A stretch of 27,789 nucleotides of DNA from Sideroxydans lithotrophicus (GTDB lineage: Bacteria > Pseudomonadota > Gammaproteobacteria > Burkholderiales > Sulfuriferulaceae), in the NCBI GenBank assembly GCA_022736605.1, contig DZDB01000009.1, positions 1 to 27,789 of the forward strand, read 5' to 3'. The translations under genes were made by a program, and so were the position numbers. This document shows, one piece after another, positions 22,641 to 27,789 of this stretch. The number at the start of each line of letters is the position of its first letter. Positions within the stretch are counted from its first letter, which is position 1. The notes under the pieces are model-generated. The model had not been told where the DNA came from and made no database searches. It saw only the letters and a list, made by a program, of their open reading frames with translations.

Positions 22641-22646
22641 ATTATA
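22641..22646 (-). promoter_or_regulatory. TATAAT -10 box for PfkB-family kinase gene
   Basis: There is a perfect TATAAT on the minus strand, 33 bp before the kinase ATG; no clear -35 matches. Confidence 0.45.
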
Positions 22647-22716
22647 GCAGCGCGGCTTCATCAAAGTTTCACCGCAACTTCACCGCGCTGTCGCATCCAG
22701 CCCCTAATCTGCCAGC

Positions 22717-23577
22717 ATGAACAAGCCCTTACGCCTGCTGTTATGGACCCTGCCACTGCTGCTGCAATCGCGCGATGCGGCGGCATGGGGCTTGTACACC
22801 CATGTATTTTTTGCGCAATGGCTGCTGTGGGGCGTGCCGCTGCTTGATCCGGCCTTGCGCCGCGCCGCCGCGCGCTACCCCAAACTGGTGCTGGCCGGTG
22901 CCTGCCTGCCGGATCTTGCCATCGTCGGCAAACACGTCGGCACCCAGGCGTTCAGCGACACTCACAACTGGGATGATGCCCTGCGCATGCTGCACGCCGC
23001 CGAGGACGACCCCAGCCGTGCGCTGGCACTGGGTTATTGCAGCCACCTGCTGGTCGACATCATCGCCCACCACCATTTTGTGCCCGCACATGAACATCTG
23101 TGGCTGAACGTGCCGGTGCTCACCCATGCCTGCGCCGAATGGGCGATGGACGCACACATCCGTCCACATCTTTTGACCACGCCGAAAGCCCTGCTCAACA
23201 GCGGCGAGGCTGAAATCTGCCAGTTGGTAACGCGGCATTTCAACGTGGAAAATCACGTCGCACGCCGTGCTACGCGCCTGCTGGCGCGTGCCGACACGGT
23301 ATTGCGGCGCAGCTGGTTGCCACAGATGCTGTACGGTGCTGCCGCACGGTTTGATGCTCGTGTACCCGACCGCTTTAATTATTTTGTGACGCAGACCACC
23401 CGGCGGCTGGGCGAGATCAACCAGCTGGCGCAGACGCGCGGCACACTGGCCGACGCCAACGGCGGCTGTCCGACCCGTGCGCGGGATCGGCTGAACCACT
23501 ACACCCGGGGGCAGATACGGCGTGGGCAGCCGCTGCCGGTGGATTGTTTGTTTGTTACGCCCATCCACAATCAATAA
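22717..23577 (+). CDS. Zinc-dependent phospholipase C-like secreted protein
   Basis: This 286-aa protein resembles the zinc-dependent phospholipase C/S1-P1 nuclease fold. A short hydrophobic leader ends AAA before Trp24, so the mature protein would begin with Trp, as in Clostridium alpha-toxin and Bacillus PLC, where this N-terminal Trp binds zinc. Other likely zinc ligands follow in order: WGLYTHVFFAQ (His29), the Asp in ACLPDLA, FSDTHNWDD, and YCSHLLVDIIAHHHFVPAHEHLW. A basic C-terminal part lacks known domains. No good ribosome site is visible before the ATG. It may hydrolyse phospholipids or other phosphodiesters outside the cytoplasm; activity is inference. Confidence 0.75.
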   Translation: MNKPLRLLLWTLPLLLQSRDAAAWGLYTHVFFAQWLLWGVPLLDPALRRAAARYPKLVLAGACLPDLAIVGKHVGTQAFSDTHNWDDALRMLHAAEDDPSRALALGYCSHLLVDIIAHHHFVPAHEHLWLNVPVLTHACAEWAMDAHIRPHLLTTPKALLNSGEAEICQLVTRHFNVENHVARRATRLLARADTVLRRSWLPQMLYGAAARFDARVPDRFNYFVTQTTRRLGEINQLAQTRGTLADANGGCPTRARDRLNHYTRGQIRRGQPLPVDCLFVTPIHNQ

Positions 23578-23623
23578 ACGGTCAGGTACCCGCAAGCAGC
23601 TTTTAGAATCTCGTTATCGGCGC

Positions 23624-23654
23624 TTGACTTAGAGTGCGCTCGAAGTTCTAGTAT
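23624..23654 (+). promoter_or_regulatory. MerR-type promoter and operator
   Basis: -35 TTGACT (23624-23629) and -10 TAGTAT (23649-23654) are separated by 19 bp, the overlong spacing on which MerR activators act. The spacer holds the imperfect palindrome CTTAGAGTGCGCTCGAAG (23628-23645). Transcription should begin at about 23661, that is at the GTG start. Confidence 0.8.
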
Positions 23655-23661
23655 CTGAATC

Positions 23662-24054
23662 GTGACCAGCAATTTCATTTCTATCGGCGAACTTTCCCGG
23701 CTGACCGGGCTGACTGCGCATACGCTGCGCTTCTATGAGTCGGCTGGCGTACTTAAACCAGTTGGACGGGCAAGTAACGGCCATCGGCGCTACCACAGCA
23801 ATGACGTGCTATGGCTTGAATTTGTGCTGAAACTGAAGCTGACTGGCATGCCACTCGCTGAAATCAGGCGGTATGCGCAGCTGCGCGAACAAGGCGAGAT
23901 GACCCTGGATTCCAGGCTTGCGATGCTCACGCGCCATCGCGAGCGATTGGTTGCCAAAATGACCGCGCTTGCGGCCTGCGCTGACACGCTTGACGAGAAA
24001 ATTCGAATTTATCGAAGCATGATCGCCAAATTGAAAGCACCCACAAAAAGGTGA
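23662..24054 (+). CDS. MerR-family transcriptional regulator
   Basis: This 130-aa MerR regulator has the N-terminal helix-turn-helix and wing ISIGELSRLTGLTAHTLRFYESAGVLKP...GHRRY (6-44), then VLWLEFVLKLKLTGMPLAEIRRYAQL, and a C-terminal dimerising coiled coil (about 80-120). It has one cysteine (Cys106) and no metal-binding pair, so a small-molecule or redox signal is more likely than a metal. It starts with GTG, no ribosome site precedes it, and the promoter places transcription start at the start codon. It is followed after 4 bp by a carboxymuconolactone decarboxylase-like gene that it probably controls together with itself. Confidence 0.9.
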   Translation: MTSNFISIGELSRLTGLTAHTLRFYESAGVLKPVGRASNGHRRYHSNDVLWLEFVLKLKLTGMPLAEIRRYAQLREQGEMTLDSRLAMLTRHRERLVAKMTALAACADTLDEKIRIYRSMIAKLKAPTKR

Positions 24055-24058
24055 CGCC

Positions 24059-24469
24059 ATGATGCAAACAAACGAAGTATTTCAAGCAGACACACGTTTT
24101 GACCGAGGTCTGGAAAAGTTGCGTGAAATAGACGGTGCCGCCGGAGAACGGGTCATTGCGTCGCTTGCAGATGTGGCCCCTGATCTTGCCCGTTACGTCA
24201 TCGAATTCGGGTTTGGCGACATTTATTCCCGTGGCATCCTTTCACTCAAGGAGCGTGAAATTGCTACGGTCGCGGCATTGGTCGCTTTGGGAAACGCGCA
24301 ACCGCAACTCAAGGTTCATATTCACGGCGCATTGAATGTCGGCTGTACCCGGCAGGAAGTGATGGAAATTATCATGCAAATGGCCGTGTATGCCGGTTTT
24401 CCTGCGGCGCTCAATGGTGCCTTTGCAGCGAAAGAAGTATTTTCGGAACGCGATCAGTCAGTGGCCTGA
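24059..24469 (+). CDS. Carboxymuconolactone decarboxylase-family protein
   Basis: This 136-aa protein of the CMD/AhpD-like fold has LSLKEREIATVAALVALGNAQPQLKVHIHGALNVGCTRQEVMEIIMQMAVYAGFPAALNGAF, the family core. His87, His89 and Cys96 are present, but the CxxC pair of AhpD peroxidase partners is absent, so a peroxidase-reductant role is unlikely. It lies 4 bp after the merR-type gene with AGG about 7 bp upstream of the ATG. Regulator plus CMD pairs are common; the substrate is unknown. Confidence 0.85.
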   Translation: MMQTNEVFQADTRFDRGLEKLREIDGAAGERVIASLADVAPDLARYVIEFGFGDIYSRGILSLKEREIATVAALVALGNAQPQLKVHIHGALNVGCTRQEVMEIIMQMAVYAGFPAALNGAFAAKEVFSERDQSVA

Positions 24470-24508
24470 CAGGCACGTATTGGAAGTCTTAACAAGTGTG
24501 ATCCATAT

Positions 24509-25042
24509 TTAAATTACCCACATCGACACCAGTGCCACCGCCCCACCCAGCGCAATCCCGGCCAGCACGTCGGTCGGATAATGCAGTCCCAGCACCAGCC
24601 GCGACACCGCCACGAGTGCTGCGAACGGCAGCACCAGCCAGGCCAGCGCGGGGTAATACTGGATCACCACCAGGCTGAACGCCACGGCGTGCAAAGTATG
24701 GCCGGACGGGAAGCTGAAACGGTCGAGCGGCGCGGTGAGGCAGACGATCTGCCCGAACTGGTGGCACGGGCGCGGCCGCAGCGTGGTTTTTTTCAGCCAT
24801 TTGTAGATCAGCGTGGCGGCCAGCCCGGCCAGCACCATGTTGATGACGGCGGGCAACGCGGCCAGGCCGTACAGCGCCAGCAAACCCAGCATCAGCCCAT
24901 ACCAGAACACGCCATCACCGAGGCGGCTGATGAGCCGAAACAGGCCAAGCATACCGCGCCGCTGGCCAGCGCGATTGAAGCGCGCGGCCAGCGGGGCTTC
25001 CCATTCACCGAGTTCTTGCCAGTGCCAGTTGAGCCGCTGCAT
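24509..25042 (-). CDS. PAP2-family membrane phosphatase
   Basis: This 177-aa type 2 phosphatidic-acid phosphatase-like membrane protein contains all three catalytic motifs in order: KKTTLRPRP (KX6RP), PSGHTLH, and SRLVLGLHYPTD. There are about five membrane helices. The ATG at 25042 has AAGGAG 7 bp upstream. Its first 38 bp overlap the end of the glycosyltransferase gene, so translation is coupled. Such enzymes dephosphorylate phosphatidic acid or undecaprenyl/other lipid phosphates; beside a glycosyltransferase a role in glycolipid or lipid-carrier recycling is likely. Confidence 0.88.
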   Translation of the reverse strand: MQRLNWHWQELGEWEAPLAARFNRAGQRRGMLGLFRLISRLGDGVFWYGLMLGLLALYGLAALPAVINMVLAGLAATLIYKWLKKTTLRPRPCHQFGQIVCLTAPLDRFSFPSGHTLHAVAFSLVVIQYYPALAWLVLPFAALVAVSRLVLGLHYPTDVLAGIALGGAVALVSMWVI

Positions 25043-26228
25043 GATCTGTCTCCTTGTCGACAATGTCGTAGAGCGCCTGTTCAAAGCGCACGTGGATCGC
25101 ATCCCAGTTCATTTTTTGCGCGGTCAGCCGCGCGTCGATACCCAATTGCTGTGCGCGCCGGGTATCGCTGGACAGCCTGCGCGCGGCGGCGATGAAGGCC
25201 GCCGCGTCGTTGTAAGCGACGGTGAGACCGTTTTCGCCGTTTCGGATCAGGTCTTCCGCCGCCGCGTAGTGATACGCGAGCACTGCCAGGCCGCTGGCCA
25301 TCGCTTCAAGCGTGACGTTGCCAAAGGTTTCGGTCAGGCTCGGGAACAGGAACACGTCGGCCGAAGCGTAGTGACGCGCCAGGTCAGTGCCGCTGCGCAT
25401 GCCGCAAAAGATGGCCTGCGGATGCGCAGCCTGCAGCGCGGCGCGATCCGGGCCATCGCCCACCAGTACCAGCCGCGTGGCCGGATTGGCGGCATGCATG
25501 GCAGCGAAGGCTTCTAATACCAGTGGCAGATTTTTTTCCGGTGCCAGACGGCCGACGTAGAGCACCACTTGCGTTGCGTCATCGGCGCCCCAGGCGGAAC
25601 GCAGCCCGGGATCCCGTTGCGCCGGACTGAACAGCGCCGCGTCAACGCCCCGCGACACCACTTCCAGATTGCCGTAACCGTGGGTCTGCAATTCGCGCTT
25701 GATGCCTTCGGTGGGCACCAGCGTGACGAAGGATTTGTTATGAAATTTGCGCAAATAGGCCAATATCGGGCGGCGCAACCAGCCGATACCGTAATGCTGG
25801 CTGTAGCTGTGAAAGTTGGTATGGAAATCGGTGCTGACCGGAATGCGTAGTTTGTTGGCCGCTGCCAGTGCCGACCAGCCCAGCGGCCCTTCGGTTGCGA
25901 TGTGCACCAGATCGGGCCGCTTCACGCTCCACAGGCGGGTTAGCGCTGATTTGGCGGGCAGCCCCATTTTCAAGCCGGCGTAACGTGGGATTGCCACCCC
26001 CGCTTTGAGCACTTCTTCCAGACTGGCGTTTTGCGTGGCGGTGTCGAGCGCGCTCTGGCGTGGTCGCACCAGCTGTATCTGATGTCCACGAGCCTGCAAA
26101 TCGGCTACCTGACGGCCAATCGTCATCGCCACGCCGTTGATTTCGGGTGGATAGGTTTCCGTCACCAGCGCAATGCGCAGCGGCAGACGCCGGATGGACA
26201 AGGTTTGGAGTAGAAGCTCGTCATTCAT
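25005..26228 (-). CDS. GT4-family glycosyltransferase
   Basis: This 407-aa GT-B glycosyltransferase has the N-domain with ALVTETYPPEINGVAMTIGRQVADLQARGHQI and the acceptor segment STDFHTNFHSYSQHYG. The C-domain has VLYVGRLAPEKNLPLVLEAF and the nucleotide-sugar motif PSLTETFGNVTLEAMASGLAVL (EX7E). This pattern fits the mannosyl-, glucosyl- or sulfoquinovosyl-diacylglycerol synthase group, which builds membrane glycolipids. The ATG at 26228 is used, with a weak ribosome site; a few N-terminal residues may be non-native. It forms a two-gene unit with the PAP2 phosphatase. Confidence 0.85.
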   Translation of the reverse strand: MNDELLLQTLSIRRLPLRIALVTETYPPEINGVAMTIGRQVADLQARGHQIQLVRPRQSALDTATQNASLEEVLKAGVAIPRYAGLKMGLPAKSALTRLWSVKRPDLVHIATEGPLGWSALAAANKLRIPVSTDFHTNFHSYSQHYGIGWLRRPILAYLRKFHNKSFVTLVPTEGIKRELQTHGYGNLEVVSRGVDAALFSPAQRDPGLRSAWGADDATQVVLYVGRLAPEKNLPLVLEAFAAMHAANPATRLVLVGDGPDRAALQAAHPQAIFCGMRSGTDLARHYASADVFLFPSLTETFGNVTLEAMASGLAVLAYHYAAAEDLIRNGENGLTVAYNDAAAFIAAARRLSSDTRRAQQLGIDARLTAQKMNWDAIHVRFEQALYDIVDKETDHAAAQLALARTR

Positions 26229-26379
26229 GCCGCCAGTGTCGCGGCTGATGGCGACAATTTTGTGACGCTAATTTGAATATTTTGCGTAGGTGCCCGACAA
26301 CGCCGGGAGGCGTCAGGGCTGATGTGCGGAAGCTGCCTGACCGCGCCGACCCGAATCTCGCATGCTTGGCAGGCGGGGG

Positions 26380-26580
26380 CTATTTTGTGCTCAAGTCAGC
26401 GCATTTTTGCAGATAGGCTTCGCGCGTCAGATCGCCGCGCGCGTACGCTTCATCCAAAATGTCCAGCGCAGCGCGGCGTGGCGCTTCCTTGCTGGGCATG
26501 TCCGGTTTTGGGTTGCTGAACAGATATTTGAACAGCGCAAACGCCAGCAGCAGGGGCACCAGCCCGATCAGCGCATCCAT
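26380..26580 (-). CDS. SHOCT-domain small membrane protein (probably 5'-truncated by frameshift)
   Basis: The 66-aa reading frame starts MDALIGLVPLLLAF at 26580, with one membrane helix (about 3-20) and a C-terminal SHOCT motif: ALDILDEAYARGDLTREAYLQKCADL. SHOCT is a short oligomerisation or targeting domain. The usual Gly/Trp/Met-rich N-terminus of such proteins is missing from this frame but is present just upstream in another frame (26598-26648) with its own strong ribosome site. The gene is therefore either shifted by one base or genuinely short. Confidence 0.6.
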   Translation of the reverse strand: MDALIGLVPLLLAFALFKYLFSNPKPDMPSKEAPRRAALDILDEAYARGDLTREAYLQKCADLSTK

Positions 26581-26597
26581 AACCAGCCGAAAATCAT

Positions 26598-26648
26598 TCA
26601 GCCCCCGCCATCACCGAACATCCAGTTGCCATGATCCCATCCATACAT
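26598..26648 (-). pseudogene. N-terminal fragment of the SHOCT gene in another frame
   Basis: AAGGAA at 26655-26660 precedes an ATG at 26648 that opens a 16-residue peptide, MYGWDHGNWMFGDGGG, then TGA at 26600-26598. This is the typical start of SHOCT membrane proteins. One extra G in the five-G run (26602-26606) would join it in frame to the SHOCT gene. Confidence 0.5.
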
Positions 26649-26692
26649 GTCGCGTTCCTTTTATTGAGTTGCCGCACTGGGTGCAGCATGGC

Positions 26693-27081
26693 CTATGCTT
26701 TCAAACCGTCGCGCACGCGCTCCAGCCGGGTACGCGCTTCACTGGCGACGGCTTGAACTTCTGGGTTGCTGACCAGCTGCGACATGATGCCGGGGTCGAG
26801 GAAGGCAACGGTGATTTTGCCGTCCGTATCCTGCCGCACCACCACATTGCACGGCAACAGCAGGCCGATGTCGGCTTCTGTCTCGATGGCGCGGTGCGCC
26901 AGCGGTGGGTTGCAGGCACCGAGGATGCGGTACGGCGGTTGGTCGAGATTGAGCTTGGCTTTCAGCGTGGCCTGCACGTCAATGTCGGTGAGAATGCCAA
27001 AGCCTTCCTGTTTCAGGCCTGCGATGGTTTTTCTACTGCGGCGTCAAACGCCATGTCGAGATGGATGCTGAAACCATACAT
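26693..27081 (-). pseudogene. DUF302 protein, frameshifted in a homopolymer
   Basis: The family is DUF302. The intact-looking C-terminal part (26693-26977 and a little upstream) has PPYRILGACNPPLAHRAIETEADIGLLLPCNVVV, which is diagnostic. A proper start exists at 27081 (MYGFSIHLDMAFDAAVEK) with AGGA 9 bp upstream, but that frame meets a stop after 22 codons. The coding strand reads five A at 27028-27032; six A would restore a continuous ~128-aa DUF302 protein through KTIAGLKQEGFGILTDIDV. So one base is missing, by mutation or sequencing error. The protein probably folds as a small soluble or periplasmic-side domain of unknown function, in an operon with the cytochrome c. Confidence 0.82.
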
Positions 27082-27110
27082 GATGATTAGTCCTATAAGT
27101 AAAGTGCGTT

Positions 27111-27135
27111 GCATACGCGCGCGGCGCGCGTATGC
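27111..27135. repeat. 25-bp perfect inverted repeat (hairpin)
   Basis: The arms GCATACGCGCGC (27111-27122) and GCGCGCGTATGC (27124-27135) are perfectly complementary around a single G. It lies in the 63-bp gap between the cytochrome c stop and the DUF302 start. No U-tract follows on the minus strand, so an mRNA-stabilising intercistronic stem or protein site is likelier than a terminator. Confidence 0.8.
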
Positions 27136-27144
27136 CTGAGGGCA

Positions 27145-27735
27145 TCAATCGCCAGCATGCGCGTGACCACTGTGGGTGTGACCACCCGGTGCCGACATGG
27201 TTGCACCGTCCATTGGCGCCATGTCTTCGTCCGGCGGTGCTTTGGCAACCATCGCCTTATATTGCGCAGGCGTCATTTCTGGCAGTTTTTGCAGAAAGGC
27301 AACCATGCTCCAGATCGTTGCGTCGTCATGGCTCGGTCCCCAGGCCGGCATCGCACTCATCTTGATGCCGTGCTTGATCACCCAGAACGCCTCACGCGGG
27401 TCAACGTGAACTACACTCAGATTGGGTGGCAGCGGATACAGCCCGGGACGCAGCTCGGAATCCTTCATCCCGGGTGCCAGATGGCAGCTGGTGCACATTG
27501 CGGCGTACTGGCCGGCGCCTTTCAGGATCAGTTGCGGGTCATTGAGGTTGGCAGGCAGTGCGATTGCAGCGGCATGGTGCTCAATGGCGCGTTCGCGCGT
27601 GAACTGTAGCAGCGCGTGGGTGAGCGGCCAGTGCGGGCGATCGGCACCAGGGTAATAGACACCAGACCAAACGAATGCGGCGGCGCCGAATAGCGTCAGC
27701 AATAACAGCAATAGCAGCGGCTTTAGAATTTGCAT
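27145..27735 (-). CDS. Membrane-anchored or secreted monohaem cytochrome c with His-rich tail
   Basis: This 196-aa protein has an N-terminal hydrophobic segment (MQILKPLLLLLLLTLFGAAAFVW), which is a signal or anchor. A class I cytochrome c domain follows: CTSCH (Cys81, Cys84, His85) and an axial Met near 129 in IKMSAMPAWG. The tail carries Met-rich and His-rich stretches (DEDMAPMDGATMSAP, HTHSGHAHAGD) that look able to bind copper or another metal. AGGAG about 10 bp upstream of the ATG supports the start. With DUF302 and SHOCT downstream, the set resembles envelope clusters near metal-resistance genes; nothing in the window proves it. Confidence 0.85.
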   Translation of the reverse strand: MQILKPLLLLLLLTLFGAAAFVWSGVYYPGADRPHWPLTHALLQFTRERAIEHHAAAIALPANLNDPQLILKGAGQYAAMCTSCHLAPGMKDSELRPGLYPLPPNLSVVHVDPREAFWVIKHGIKMSAMPAWGPSHDDATIWSMVAFLQKLPEMTPAQYKAMVAKAPPDEDMAPMDGATMSAPGGHTHSGHAHAGD

Positions 27736-27789
27736 GGTGGCATGCTCCTGACAACAATCAGAAGATCATACCCTGACACAAATGACTGC

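Noticed and set aside
22741..23595. 284-codon open frame on the minus strand
   Set aside because: It is antisense to the phospholipase C-like gene, whose signal peptide and zinc motifs are convincing.
1..27789. CRISPR array, transposon, prophage or integrated element
   Set aside because: There are no regularly spaced repeats, transposase or integrase-like frames, or terminal inverted repeats. The one tRNA gene is intact and I saw no duplicated 3' end, though I could not search exhaustively.

Overview
The window is a dense, GC-rich stretch of bacterial chromosome. It looks betaproteobacterial, most plausibly from the Nitrosomonadales (Gallionella/Sulfuricella-like lineages). That placement rests on protein style (PurC, PurM, Rep and ApaH sequences, a cytochrome c5-type protein with an Ala/Pro tail, an NsrR-type Rrf2 regulator and its operator) and was not tested by any search. 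About 35 protein genes and one tRNA are packed with very short gaps. Several convergent or same-strand neighbours overlap. I see no insertion sequence, prophage or CRISPR array.

Layout. 1-1924: a nitric-oxide module made of an NsrR-type repressor (minus strand, cut by the window edge), a near-canonical NsrR operator, a group I truncated haemoglobin and a ferredoxin/flavin reductase. Together they resemble a flavohaemoglobin split into two proteins. 1918-3843: a WbuC-type cupin, two tandem paralogues of an unknown ~100-aa family, an EVE-domain protein and a small unknown protein. 4138-6752: a plus-strand run of a GST-like protein, an unknown 111-aa protein, a TauE/SafE exporter and a periplasmic alpha/beta-hydrolase-like protein. 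6745-9817: purC and a PerM/AI-2E permease on the minus strand, divergent from purM. 10115-10393: a small unknown protein.

10426-14480 is the most distinctive region. A tRNA-Arg(CCG) with its own strong promoter lies 30 bp upstream of a tightly coupled minus-strand operon: DUF971 protein, radical SAM protein with a CCAEP tail, ATP-grasp ligase and fructosamine-3-kinase-like kinase. The gene set suggests an uncharacterised modification pathway. 14599-18947: a membrane-anchored cytochrome c5, a zinc-ribbon/Sel1-repeat membrane protein, Rep helicase (minus) and ApaH (plus). 18868-20465: an OlsB/OlsA-like pair for ornithine-lipid synthesis, with a hairpin that would mask the olsB ribosome binding site.

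20614-27735: a Spy/CpxP-like periplasmic protein behind a 24-bp palindrome, a strong bidirectional terminator, a glycine-zipper lipoprotein, a PfkB-family kinase and a zinc-dependent phospholipase C-like protein. These are followed by a MerR regulator with a MerR-type promoter and a probably leaderless GTG start, a carboxymuconolactone decarboxylase-like protein, and a PAP2 phosphatase/glycosyltransferase pair. The window ends with an envelope cluster (cytochrome c, DUF302, SHOCT). In this cluster DUF302 carries a clear single-base frameshift in a homopolymer, and SHOCT probably does too.
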